DNA of 40,703 bases from Corallococcus praedator (lineage in GTDB: Bacteria; Myxococcota; Myxococcia; Myxococcales; Myxococcaceae). Where the stretch lies: assembly GCF_003612125.1 (NCBI RefSeq), contig NZ_RAWI01000037.1, positions 1 through 40,703 of the forward strand, written 5' to 3'. Below are positions 1-8,277 of the stretch, in pieces; position 1 is the first letter of the stretch, and each line of letters starts with the position of its first letter. The notes below the pieces were generated by a model that was not told where the DNA came from, did not search any database, and worked only from the letters and a program-made list of their open reading frames with translations. The position numbers and the translations under genes were made by a program.

Positions 1-202
1 ATTCCCGCCCGTGCCCACCCGCGCCTCCTCGCCCCCCGCGTCCGCACGGAGGGCAGCCAGGCAGGCACCGGATGTCCGCAAGGCGTCAGCAACACCGCCC
101 CCGCGCCCACTGCACGCGCCCCAGGCCAATGGCCACCGTGCCCGACGCCGGAAGACTGGCTTGGCCCTGCGTGGGCGGCGGGTCGGGGAACAGGGGCATA
201 CC

Positions 203-1174
203 GTGACGACGAAGACGCTGCGCTTGCGGGTGGCGCGCATCACCCCCGTGGCCGAGGGCATCCGGTCCTATGAGCTGGTCTCCAGGGACGGCCGCGCACT
301 GCCCGACTTCGAGGCCGGCGCCCACCTGGACGTCCAGGTGCCGACGTTGAACGGGATGCGGCAGTACTCCCTGTGCAACGACCCGGGCGAGACGCACCGC
401 TACGTCATCGCCGTGCAGCGCGATGCGAACGGACGCGGCGGTTCGCGGGCCATGCACGACCACGTCCACGTGGGCGACACGCTCACCGTGAGCGAGCCCA
501 TCAACGACTTCCCCCTCCTCTACGCCCGCAGCTACGTGCTCATCGCGGGCGGCATCGGCATCACCCCGCTGCTGGCCATGGCGCGCCTGCTGGAGCGCAC
601 CGGCGCGGAGTGGGTGCTGCACTACTGCACGCGCGACGCGGGCCGGACCGCCTTCCGGGAGCTCCTGTCCTCGCCCTCCTTCGCCGGCCGCGTGCACCTG
701 CACCACGACGGGGGCGACCCGGCGAAGGGCCTGGACGTGCGCACGCTGCTGAGCACGCGCGGTCCGGGCACGCGGCTGTACTGCTGCGGTCCGGCGGGCC
801 TGATGAGGGCCGTGCGCGAGGCGGCCCTCCTGAACCGGTGGCCCTGGGAGAAGGTCCACTTCGAGGCCTTCACCGCCGCGGGCACCGCCGCCACCCACGC
901 GACGCCGGAGGAGGACTTCGAGGTGGCCCTGCGCAGCACCGGCCAGGTCCTGCGCGTTCCGGCCGGCAAGAGCGTGCTCAACGTGCTGCGCACCCACGGG
1001 GTGAAGGTGGAGAGCGACTGCGAGGCCGGCTCCTGCGGCACCTGCGTCACCCGCGTGTGCGAGGGCACCCCCGAACACCGCGACACCTTCTTCCAGGCGG
1101 AGCCCGCGGGTGATGCCCGCATGCTCGTCTGCGTCTCTCGCGCACGTTCCAAGCGGCTGGTGCTGGACCTGTAG
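203..1174 (+). CDS. PDR/VanB-family oxidoreductase (FMN/NAD + [2Fe-2S])
   Basis: A 323-residue electron-transfer flavoprotein of the phthalate dioxygenase reductase type. Such proteins pass electrons from NAD(P)H through FMN to a C-terminal plant-type ferredoxin domain and on to an oxygenase or demethylase. The order is an N-terminal flavin-binding barrel with the motif RQYSLCND, an NAD-binding part with GGIGITPLL and YCCGP, then a [2Fe-2S] domain with Cys273, Cys278, Cys281 and Cys310 (C-x4-C-x2-C-x28-C). The frame is open back to a GTG at 11, but those 64 residues are low-complexity and outside the family, so I start at the GTG at 203, behind a G-rich stretch. No oxygenase partner lies in the window; it may lie upstream of base 1. 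Physiological substrate unknown. Confidence 0.88.
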   Translation: MTTKTLRLRVARITPVAEGIRSYELVSRDGRALPDFEAGAHLDVQVPTLNGMRQYSLCNDPGETHRYVIAVQRDANGRGGSRAMHDHVHVGDTLTVSEPINDFPLLYARSYVLIAGGIGITPLLAMARLLERTGAEWVLHYCTRDAGRTAFRELLSSPSFAGRVHLHHDGGDPAKGLDVRTLLSTRGPGTRLYCCGPAGLMRAVREAALLNRWPWEKVHFEAFTAAGTAATHATPEEDFEVALRSTGQVLRVPAGKSVLNVLRTHGVKVESDCEAGSCGTCVTRVCEGTPEHRDTFFQAEPAGDARMLVCVSRARSKRLVLDL

Positions 1175-1271
1175 TAGGAGCGCGGGGTCGGGACGCGCTC
1201 GCTTCGGGCGCGTTCCTGGCGCCGCACGGGCGGCCTGGGGTCCAAGCCCCGCTCGCGCACGAGAGAGGCTG

Positions 1272-1949
1272 ATGAGCGACGGGACGTTGTTCTCCATGGA
1301 GACCATTCCCACCGAGGCCCGGTATCAGGGCCGGCTGTGGGTGGCGGATCTGCTGGACCTCACAAGCTCCGCGCTCGTGGGCTGGGGCGCGGTGCGCGCG
1401 GCGGAGCAGCTGTCCACCCCGGGCGCGCTGGTGCTCGCGGGAGCCGTGGCGTGGTGCGTCCTGTCCGCCGTGGGCGGGCTGACGGGCCGCACCCCGGGCC
1501 GCCACTTCCTGGGCCTGAAGCTGGAGCGCGACGGGGGACGCACGCCGGGCCTGGGCACCGGGCTCCTGCGGGGCCTCACCGCGCCGGTGGAGCTGCTGCT
1601 CCAGGTGGTGCTGCAACAGCGGCCGCTGGACGCGCGGCTGGGTGTGCACGCGGTCGTGATTCCGGGCGGGGCTCGCGGCTGGTTCCGGGCCCTCCTGCCC
1701 CAGCTCCTCGGGGTGGCGCTGCTCGCCGGCGCGGTGTGGAGCATCCTCACGCCCACGCGCCAGGAGATGCTCCAGTACCTGGACCGCACGCTGACCGGCT
1801 GGCACTGCTGCCACGGCACGCGCGACGTGACGTGGCAGTGCCGCACGTCCATGTCCCGCGCGGTGCGCAACGCGAAGGCAGGCGACGCGGAGGTGGCGGG
1901 CTTCCTGCGCGCGGAGTGCCCCGTGGGCGCCGCGCGACTGGGGCCTTGA
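1272..1949 (+). CDS. RDD-family membrane protein
   Basis: A 225-residue predicted inner-membrane protein. The N-terminal half has the RDD-family layout: an Arg/Asp-bearing first helix (RLWVADLLDLTSSALVGWG), a second hydrophobic helix (ALVLAGAVAWCVLSAVGG), then the typical connector TGRTPGRHFLGLKL and an amphipathic stretch. A third hydrophobic segment (LLPQLLGVALLAGAVWSIL) is followed by a Cys-containing soluble tail. The ATG at 1272 has GAGAGAGG just upstream; longer versions in this frame read into unrelated sequence. It follows the oxidoreductase by 97 bp and converges on the kinase gene 37 bp away. RDD proteins have no single agreed function (some are transporters), so no substrate is proposed. 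Confidence 0.78.
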   Translation: MSDGTLFSMETIPTEARYQGRLWVADLLDLTSSALVGWGAVRAAEQLSTPGALVLAGAVAWCVLSAVGGLTGRTPGRHFLGLKLERDGGRTPGLGTGLLRGLTAPVELLLQVVLQQRPLDARLGVHAVVIPGGARGWFRALLPQLLGVALLAGAVWSILTPTRQEMLQYLDRTLTGWHCCHGTRDVTWQCRTSMSRAVRNAKAGDAEVAGFLRAECPVGAARLGP

Positions 1950-1954
1950 GCGGG

Positions 1955-1978
1955 GGCGTGGCGGAGCGCGCCCACGCC
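1955..1978. terminator. Hairpin in convergent gap (candidate bidirectional terminator)
   Basis: Arms GGCGTGG (1955-1961) and CCACGCC (1972-1978) form a 7-bp GC stem in the 37-bp gap between the RDD gene and the convergent kinase gene. There is no U-tract on either side, so it is only a candidate. Confidence 0.35.
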
Positions 1979-1986
1979 ATGACGCG

Positions 1987-4272
1987 CTACTGCTTGCGCA
2001 GCGGGAACTCCCCTTCGCCTTCCTTGCAGATGATCCGCACCGTGCGCTCGGGCACCATGGGCGCGCTGGCCTGCACCGTGAAATAGGGCGCGACCGTCTT
2101 CACCTCGTGCTTCGCATATTCCGCGAGCGACGCCATGAACGCCTGCTGCCGCCGGGCCAGGACGATCTTGCACTTCGTCCAGGGGATGGTGTCCTCGTTG
2201 ATGATGGTGAGGGTCCGGTTGACGTTGAAGCCCAGCAGACCGTCCGTCGTCGCGGAGCCCAGCAGCTTGCGAGGCTCCGCGGGCGGCTCCTCGCGCACCG
2301 GCTCCGCGACGGGCGCGGGGGCCACGGGCGTGGACGGGCGCACGGGGAGCACCACGTAGCGCTCGCCCTTCGACGCGTCCGCGTCGTCATCCAACCGCAC
2401 CGTGAGCTGATCCCGCTTGGGACGGATGTTCTCCACGCGGGCCATCCCCAGCAGCGGGTGCTTGTTGGAGCCTCGCGCCGCCGGTCCCACCACCTGCAAT
2501 GACACACCCGCGATGAGCCCGGGCCACGCCTCCACGTTCACCACGCGCTGACCGCCCCGCGTCTCCTCGATGGGCGCCACCAGCGTGTTCACGGACACCA
2601 TGCGAGGAGGCCGCCGCGTCTTCGACACCGACGCCACCTTCACGTCCGGACGCTTGTCGGGGACCTCCACCGGAGCAGGCACCCCGCCCGCGTCCGGCGC
2701 CCCGTTCTCCGCGACGACCGGCGCCTCGTCGGGCGGCGGCGCCACGTCCGGGGGCGGCGTCACCACCGGCGGCTCGGGCGCGGCCACCACCGGCTCCGTC
2801 GGGGTGACGGGCGCGGGCGGCACGACGGCCGGGGACGCCGTGTTCGTGTGAATCACATACGTGGTGAGGCCCACCGTGGCGCCCACCAGCAGCAACGCCG
2901 CCACGGCGATCTGCGCCAGCGGCCGGCGACGCTCGGGCTTCTCCAACGCCTGTCCGTGAGCGCCTTCCACCGGCGCCGGGGCCCGCGGGTCCGACACCCG
3001 GTGCACTGCGGTGGCGCCCAGCGCGGACGCGTCCAGCGCCTCATCGCTCCGGGCCACCCCGCCCGAACCCGGGCCCCGGCTGGGAGCGCCCGACACGAAC
3101 GTGCCCGAGGGCCCCCGCGCCAGCTCCGGTTCGATGCGCCCGGTGTCCCGCCGCACGGGCGCGTCGCCGGGCGTCCGCACCGCCGTGGCCTGGAAGGCCG
3201 CGCCCGACTCCGGACCTTCTCCAGGCGCCCCATACAGGCCGGTGCCGGAGGAGCCGGAGCCGGAGCGCGCGACGGGCGGCGGCGTGCGGCGCTCCCCCGC
3301 GACGTTGGAGGCCAGCTTGCGCTGCTCGGCGAACGCCTCCGGGCACAGGGCGCGCACGAACTCGCCCACTTCCTCCGCGCCCATCGCCGCCCCGGTGCGC
3401 AAGAGCTCCGCGTTGAGCGCGCGACCGAAGTCGTCCGCCCGCAGGTAGCGCTCCGCCGGCACGGGCGCGAGCGCCCGCCGCAACACCGCCTCCAGCGACG
3501 GGTCCACGTCCGGCCGGAGGTCCGCCAGCGGCGGCACCACCGGATTCGACATGGCCGCCATCATCTCACCCACGGTCCCGTGGGGAACCAGCCCACGGCC
3601 CGCCAGCATCTCCCACACCACCACCGCACAGGAGTAGATGTCGCTGCGGTGGTCCAGGGGCTCGGCGCGCACCTGCTCCGGGGACATGTAGCCCAGCTTC
3701 CCCATCACCGTGGCCGGCAGCGTGTACTTGCTGCGCGCGGTGGACTTCGCGAGGCCGAAGTCGATGACCTTCACCTCGCCCTCGTACGACACCATCACGT
3801 TGTGCGGGGACACGTCCCGGTGGACGATGCCCAGCGGGTCTCCGTCCGGGCCCGTCTTGCGGTGGGCGTACCCCAGCCCTTCCGCCATGCGCTGCCCGAT
3901 GTAGAGCGCCACCGGCACCGGCACCGCCCGCCCCTGCACCCGCGCCTGCTCCAGCAGGTACCCCAGGTCCACGCCCGCCACGTACTCCAGGGCCATGTAG
4001 TAGGTGCCGTCCGCCTCGCCCATGTCGTACACCTGGGCGATGGAGGAGTGCACCAGGTGCACCAGCACCTTGGCCTCGTGGTGGAACCGGTCCAGGAACT
4101 GCCGGTCCTTCACCAGCGCCGGCAGGATGGTCTTCACGATGCAGGGCTTCTCGAAGCCCGCCGCCCCGGTCAGCTTCGCCAGGTACACCTCTCCCATGCC
4201 GCCCTGGCCCAGGAGATGGACGAGCTCGTAGCGCCCGAAAAACCGAGGGGACTCTGGGGGTGCGGTGCTCAT
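1987..4272 (-). CDS. Transmembrane Ser/Thr protein kinase
   Basis: A 761-residue Hanks-type (PknB-like) kinase. The kinase domain spans about residues 13-290 with Gly loop GQGGMGEVY, Lys47 (CIVKTI), catalytic loop HRDVSPHNV with Asp153, DFG at 171-173 and the APE-like MSPEQ. A Pro/Ser/Gly-rich linker leads to one transmembrane helix near residues 450-475, so the kinase faces the cytoplasm. The outer C-terminal part begins with a long Pro/Val linker and ends in a domain I do not recognise. HRDVSPHN rather than HRDLKPEN is common in myxobacterial kinases. The ATG at 4272 (MSTAPPES) is preferred; an in-frame ATG at 4308 would add 12 residues. No convincing ribosome site precedes either. The substrate is unknown. 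Confidence 0.92.
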   Translation of the reverse strand: MSTAPPESPRFFGRYELVHLLGQGGMGEVYLAKLTGAAGFEKPCIVKTILPALVKDRQFLDRFHHEAKVLVHLVHSSIAQVYDMGEADGTYYMALEYVAGVDLGYLLEQARVQGRAVPVPVALYIGQRMAEGLGYAHRKTGPDGDPLGIVHRDVSPHNVMVSYEGEVKVIDFGLAKSTARSKYTLPATVMGKLGYMSPEQVRAEPLDHRSDIYSCAVVVWEMLAGRGLVPHGTVGEMMAAMSNPVVPPLADLRPDVDPSLEAVLRRALAPVPAERYLRADDFGRALNAELLRTGAAMGAEEVGEFVRALCPEAFAEQRKLASNVAGERRTPPPVARSGSGSSGTGLYGAPGEGPESGAAFQATAVRTPGDAPVRRDTGRIEPELARGPSGTFVSGAPSRGPGSGGVARSDEALDASALGATAVHRVSDPRAPAPVEGAHGQALEKPERRRPLAQIAVAALLLVGATVGLTTYVIHTNTASPAVVPPAPVTPTEPVVAAPEPPVVTPPPDVAPPPDEAPVVAENGAPDAGGVPAPVEVPDKRPDVKVASVSKTRRPPRMVSVNTLVAPIEETRGGQRVVNVEAWPGLIAGVSLQVVGPAARGSNKHPLLGMARVENIRPKRDQLTVRLDDDADASKGERYVVLPVRPSTPVAPAPVAEPVREEPPAEPRKLLGSATTDGLLGFNVNRTLTIINEDTIPWTKCKIVLARRQQAFMASLAEYAKHEVKTVAPYFTVQASAPMVPERTVRIICKEGEGEFPLRKQ

Positions 4273-4610
4273 GGCTTCGATGTGGGAGCGCAGCACGGAC
4301 TCCCCCATGGAATCAAGCCGCGCCCCCCGCTTCGCCCCTTCTTCTCAAACCCCAGACACCGCGCGCCAGCAAAAGAGAAAGTCCCGGAGCAAACGGAAAA
4401 CCCGACGGCGTGTTCCTCCTGACAACAGGCGGGGTGTGAACCCGAGCACGTCCGGGGCCCCGTGCCCCGCGGAACGTTGCGACTCCACCCCTGGATGCGT
4501 TCCCTGAAGTGCGGACCGCTTCCTTCCTCCGGGAGGGTGGCGGGCACCTTTCGGCCCCCCGGCCGGAGGGAGGCCTCTTGCGAGGTCGTCGTCCTGGAAG
4601 GAGTCGCGTC
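4273..4610. other. 338-bp divergent intergenic region
   Basis: No gene is seen between the divergent kinase and protease genes, so it should hold both promoters. A relatively A-rich patch at about 4366-4410 stands out against the GC-rich background. A short hairpin CGGGGC / GCCCCG lies at 4453-4469. I could not pick a convincing -35/-10 or sigma-54 pair by eye. Confidence 0.5.
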
Positions 4611-6359
4611 ATGAAGCGATGGGGATTCGTCGGGTTGCTGGCGCTGATGGCATGTGGGCCGGAGTCCTCCACACGTCCTCTGTCGCGGGGACAGACCTGC
4701 CCGGGTGTCGTCGCCGGAGAGGTGACGACCCGCCAGGGCCTGGACTCGCCGCTGCCTTCCCGGGTGCAGGGCGACGGACGCCAGTCGGTCCTCATCCGCT
4801 TCCGCCGGGGCGGTCAGACGCAGGCCTCGCGCGTCACCGCGACCGGCGCCGAGCTGACGCGTGCCACGGGCGCGAAGGTGAGCGCCGTCTATCGCAACAT
4901 CCCTGCGGTGGCCGCGCGCGTGAACGCCCTGGAACGCTTCATGCTGGAGCACAGCCCGCTGGTGGAGAGCATCGAGGAGGATCAACGCTGGTCCTCCCAG
5001 GGCCTGCCGCCCGCGCTGACGCAGCCGGTGGGGGCCTCCACCCTGGGCGCCTCGCCGTCCGACGAGTACTCCGAGGGGCTGCGCCTGGTGCAGGGGCCGG
5101 CGGTGTGGGACGCGAACGGGGACGGCGTGCTGGACCCGGGCGCTCCCACCGGCGAGGGCGTGAAGGTGTGCGTCATCGACAGCGGGCTGGACGTGGAGCA
5201 CCCGGAGTTCCAGGGCGCCGTGGTGGCAAGCCACGACTTCCTGGAGGGCGACGATGATCCAACGGACAAGAGCGAAAAGGGCGAGTGGGGCCAGGGCCAC
5301 GGCACGCACGTGGCGGGCATCATCGGCGCGCGGCTGGGACAGGGCGGCGTCACCGGCCCCCGGCTCAACGCGGGCGGCATGGTGGGCGTGGCCCCCGGCG
5401 CCTCGCTGCTCATCGCGCGCGTGTTGGATCCGCAGGGCTCCACGCAGATGAGCGTGGTGTTCTCCGCGCTGGAGTGGTGCGAGTCCCAGGGCGCGCGCGT
5501 CCTGTCGCTGTCGCTGGGCGGAGGCTCGCCCACGCGCAACTCGGTGGAGGCGTTCAAGGCGGCGCTGGACCACGGGATGCTGGTGGTGGCGGCCGCGGGC
5601 AACCAGGGCGGCCCGGTGCTGTACCCGGCGTCGGACCCGTCCGTGCTGGCGGTGGGCGCGGTGGACGCGAACGAGCGGCGCGCGAACTTCTCCAGCATGG
5701 GCAACGCCCTGGGCCTGATGGCGCCCGGCGTGGACGTGCTGTCCACCTTCCCCCGGGGCCTGGGCACCTTCGCGGAGATGTCCGTGAACGACCTGGTCCC
5801 CATGTCGCGCTCGCTGCTGTACTCACCCACCGGCGACGCGCTGGGGCGGCTGGTGGACTGCGGCCTGGGGGATTCCCTGGACGCGTGCCAGGACGCCACC
5901 TGTGACGGTTTCGTGGCCTACGTGCACCCGGGCGCGGTGCCCGTGGACCAGGCCATGTCCAACGTGATGATGCAGGGCGCGCGCGCGGTCATCTTCGGCA
6001 ACGAGGACGCGCCCGCCGGCGGCGCCGCGGACATCCTCTCCCTGCCCCGCCGTGGCCACTGGGCGCCCGCCGTCAGCGTCAACCAGGCCACCGGCACCGT
6101 GCTGCGTCAGCGCCTGGGCACCTTCGCGCGGCTGAGCCTGGTCCCGGTGGACTACACCTACGTCTCCGGCACCTCCATGGCCGCGCCCTTCGTGAGCGGC
6201 GTGGCGGCGCTCCTCTGGAGCGCCCATCCCACGCTCACGCCGCTACAAGTCCGCGAAGCGATGGAGGCCTCCGCGCGCGACCTGGGCACGCCCGGCAGGG
6301 ACCCCGCGTTCGGCCACGGTCTGGTGCATGCGCATGACGCCTTGCAGCGACTCCAGTGA
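4611..6359 (+). CDS. S8 subtilisin-like serine protease, lipoprotein
   Basis: A 582-residue exported peptidase. The start MKRWGFVGLLALMAC ends in a lipobox, so it is probably lipid-anchored. Next come an I9-like propeptide (VLIRFRRGG to VESIEEDQ, about 60-125) and the S8 catalytic domain, with Asp190 (VCVIDSGLD), His230 (GHGTHVAG) and Ser522 (SGTSMAAP). The long gap between His and Ser contains a PA-like insert (VAYVHPGAVPV to ARAVIFGNED), as in lactocepin-type subtilases. The ATG at 4611 has a good GGAAGGAG site; the frame is open further upstream but without a signal peptide. Plausible roles are extracellular protein degradation during predation or surface processing. All three triad residues are present, so it should be active. 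Confidence 0.93.
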   Translation: MKRWGFVGLLALMACGPESSTRPLSRGQTCPGVVAGEVTTRQGLDSPLPSRVQGDGRQSVLIRFRRGGQTQASRVTATGAELTRATGAKVSAVYRNIPAVAARVNALERFMLEHSPLVESIEEDQRWSSQGLPPALTQPVGASTLGASPSDEYSEGLRLVQGPAVWDANGDGVLDPGAPTGEGVKVCVIDSGLDVEHPEFQGAVVASHDFLEGDDDPTDKSEKGEWGQGHGTHVAGIIGARLGQGGVTGPRLNAGGMVGVAPGASLLIARVLDPQGSTQMSVVFSALEWCESQGARVLSLSLGGGSPTRNSVEAFKAALDHGMLVVAAAGNQGGPVLYPASDPSVLAVGAVDANERRANFSSMGNALGLMAPGVDVLSTFPRGLGTFAEMSVNDLVPMSRSLLYSPTGDALGRLVDCGLGDSLDACQDATCDGFVAYVHPGAVPVDQAMSNVMMQGARAVIFGNEDAPAGGAADILSLPRRGHWAPAVSVNQATGTVLRQRLGTFARLSLVPVDYTYVSGTSMAAPFVSGVAALLWSAHPTLTPLQVREAMEASARDLGTPGRDPAFGHGLVHAHDALQRLQ

Positions 6360-6418
6360 TGCCTGTTTTCTCATCCGCTGGGAGCAGGCCGGACAGTGTT
6401 GATGAGCGGAAATCCCAA

Positions 6419-6450
6419 CGCGGAAACGCAATCGCGAATGCGCTTCCGCG
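6419..6450. other. 12-bp inverted repeat with one mismatch
   Basis: Arms 6419-6430 (CGCGGAAACGCA) and 6439-6450 (TGCGCTTCCGCG) pair except at one position, with an 8-base loop. The structure lies 60 bp after the protease stop and 105 bp before the next lipoprotein gene. No T-run follows. It could be a factor-dependent terminator, an mRNA 3'-end stabiliser or a leader structure of the next gene. Confidence 0.5.
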
Positions 6451-6554
6451 TGGAATGAAGGCGCCGCGCGATTGTACGTGGCGCGCGCGAATGGCTTGCC
6501 TGGACGGCGGCCTGCCTGCGCGAAAACCCTTTCATTCTTGAATTGAGGATATCC

Positions 6555-6962
6555 ATGTTGCGAATTGCTGTTGCCGCCTTCGTCCTTGCCGTGACCGGTT
6601 GCGCCTCCACGTCGAGTGGCGCGGCGGCTGGAGGGCGCGGGGGCAACGCCACGGTCACCGGCAGCATCACGTACCCGGAGAGCGGGCTGCAGGGAGACCC
6701 GTGCTCGTCGGTGAACGTGAAGGTGACCGAGGGAAACTCCGCCGCGCTGGGTTCGGGCGAGGTGAAGCAGAGCCGCAAGAACACCTGCAGCTACACCGTG
6801 GCGAGCCTGCCGGACGGCGCGGACCTGAAGGTGGAGCTGGTGGTGGACCCGGCCCTGAAGTGCGCCAGCGGCGCGGCGCCCACGGCCAGCCCGGAGCCCA
6901 CGACGGTGAACGTCGCCCGCTTCGGGGCGAAGGTCCTCAGCTACAAGCTCTCCTGCGGGTAG
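6555..6962 (+). CDS. Small putative lipoprotein
   Basis: A 135-residue exported protein of unknown function. MLRIAVAAFVLAVTGCAS is a lipoprotein signal with the lipid-accepting Cys near residue 16, followed by a Ser/Gly/Ala-rich spacer. The rest is a single small domain rich in alternating hydrophobic residues (TVTGSITYPE, SVNVKVTEG, YTVASLPDG, LKVELVVDP), which suggests a beta-sandwich. It has four further Cys, including a C-terminal LSCG, that could form disulfides in the periplasm. The ATG at 6555 follows TTGAGGAT; a TTG 12 bp upstream in frame is less likely. It sits alone between the protease and the cytochrome gene, with a candidate terminator behind it. Confidence 0.75.
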   Translation: MLRIAVAAFVLAVTGCASTSSGAAAGGRGGNATVTGSITYPESGLQGDPCSSVNVKVTEGNSAALGSGEVKQSRKNTCSYTVASLPDGADLKVELVVDPALKCASGAAPTASPEPTTVNVARFGAKVLSYKLSCG

Positions 6963-6995
6963 CCTCCGCGCGCTGAAGGCCGGAGCATGAAGGAC

Positions 6996-7024
6996 GGGGA
7001 CGCGCCAGGGTGGGCGTCCCCGGT
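6996..7024 (+). terminator. Candidate rho-independent terminator
   Basis: GGGGACGC (6996-7003) pairs perfectly with GCGTCCCC (7014-7021). CCA/TGG can add three inner pairs across a bulged G. GGTTTC follows. It lies 34 bp after the small lipoprotein stop. The T-tract is short, so termination strength is uncertain. Confidence 0.5.
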
Positions 7025-7111
7025 TTCGCGAGAATGGCAGGAGAGCCTGCGAGTGGGTTCTTCCGGGGACCATTGATTGCTGAACACAAGGGCGCGAAGC
7101 TTCGCCCGCCC

Positions 7112-8275
7112 ATGTCCCTGTTCCGTCTGCGTACCGCCGTGCTCGCCCTGGTCCTTCTGGGGACGGGTTGCGAATCCGAAGCCCCCTTTCCCACCGAGGA
7201 CGAGCTCGAGCAGTTGAGCATCCTGCACACGCCGAGCGTGAAGCCGGAGGTGGACCCCACGAACAAGTTTGGGGACAACGCTTCCGCGGCGGCGCTGGGC
7301 CACCGGCTCTTCGAGGACAAGGGGCTGTCGCGCTGCGGGACGGTGTCCTGCCGCGACTGCCACCAGGGGGACAGCTACACGGTGGAGACGGCCACGGCGG
7401 AGGGCTGCGGAGGCCAGCGCACGGAGCGCAATCCGCCCAGCCTGCTGAACACGGGCTACAACCGCTGGTTCATGTGGGACGGCCGGGCGGACCGGCTCTG
7501 GTCCCAGGCGGTGCTGCCGCTGACGAACCCGGTGGAGATGGACTCGGACGCTGTCGTGGTTCGCGCGCGGCTGGTGGCGGACCCCGCGTACGTGTCCGCG
7601 TACACGCAGCTGTTCGGCACGGCGCCCGCGGACGAGTCGGACGGGGACCGGCTGATGGCCAACGTGGGCAAGGTGCTGGCGGCGTACCAGCGCACGCTCA
7701 ACCGGACGGATTCCCCCTTCGACGCGGACGTGCGGCGCTTCCTCGCGGCGGTGGAGGCGGGCACGCAGGAGAAGGACCCGGCGTACCTGGGGCTGAAGAC
7801 CTTCGTGCGCAAGGGCCAGTGCGTGGTGTGCCACAAGGGCCGCATGCTGACGGACGACAAGTTCCACAACCTGGGCCTGAAGGACGCGGGCGCCGGGAAG
7901 CGCGGCCAGGCGGACGCGGTGGACTCGCTGCTGTCCTGGAAGTTCAACGCCGCGGGCCTCTTCAGCGACGCGCCCACGGGCCTGGACGCGGCGCGGCTGC
8001 CCACGCTGCGCGCGCAGGCGCAAGGCAAGCCGGACGAGGTGGTGGGCGCCTTCCGCACGCCGACGCTGCGCAACGTGGCGATGAGCGCGCCGTACATGCA
8101 CACCGGCGCGGAGAAGACGCTGGAGGAGGTCGTCGACTTCTACAACGAGGGCGGCGACCCGGACGGCACGTTCCCCGGCGTGCGCACGGTGACCATCGTC
8201 AAGCTGGACCTGAGCAGCGAGGAGAAGCAGGCGCTGGTGACGCTGCTCAAGTCCATGACGGGCGCGCCGCGCTGA
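7112..8275 (+). CDS. Di-heme cytochrome c peroxidase / MauG-like lipoprotein
   Basis: A 387-residue periplasmic protein of the bacterial di-heme cytochrome c peroxidase/MauG family. Such proteins reduce H2O2 or oxidise a protein partner. MSLFRLRTAVLALVLLGTGC is a lipoprotein signal. Two heme c motifs are seen, CRDCH from residue 80 and CVVCH from residue 237, matching the family's two domains. The peroxidatic-domain segment NPPSLLNTGYNRWFMWDGR and the C-terminal FRTPTLRNVAMSAPYMHTG are also family hallmarks. I cannot tell a true peroxidase from a MauG-like oxidase by eye. The start is fixed by the signal peptide; no clear ribosome site precedes it. Its stop lies 2 bp from that of the opposing peptidase gene, inside a 6-bp hairpin (8269-8284). 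Confidence 0.9.
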   Translation: MSLFRLRTAVLALVLLGTGCESEAPFPTEDELEQLSILHTPSVKPEVDPTNKFGDNASAAALGHRLFEDKGLSRCGTVSCRDCHQGDSYTVETATAEGCGGQRTERNPPSLLNTGYNRWFMWDGRADRLWSQAVLPLTNPVEMDSDAVVVRARLVADPAYVSAYTQLFGTAPADESDGDRLMANVGKVLAAYQRTLNRTDSPFDADVRRFLAAVEAGTQEKDPAYLGLKTFVRKGQCVVCHKGRMLTDDKFHNLGLKDAGAGKRGQADAVDSLLSWKFNAAGLFSDAPTGLDAARLPTLRAQAQGKPDEVVGAFRTPTLRNVAMSAPYMHTGAEKTLEEVVDFYNEGGDPDGTFPGVRTVTIVKLDLSSEEKQALVTLLKSMTGAPR

Positions 8276-8277
8276 CT

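Noticed and set aside
11-202. N-terminal extension of the oxidoreductase to a GTG at 11
   Set aside because: The extra 64 residues are Arg/Pro/Ala-rich with no family match; the domain starts right after the GTG at 203.
2848-4422. Long plus-strand frame opposite the kinase
   Set aside because: Arg/His-rich low-complexity translation, typical antisense shadow of a GC-rich gene; the minus strand carries clear kinase motifs.
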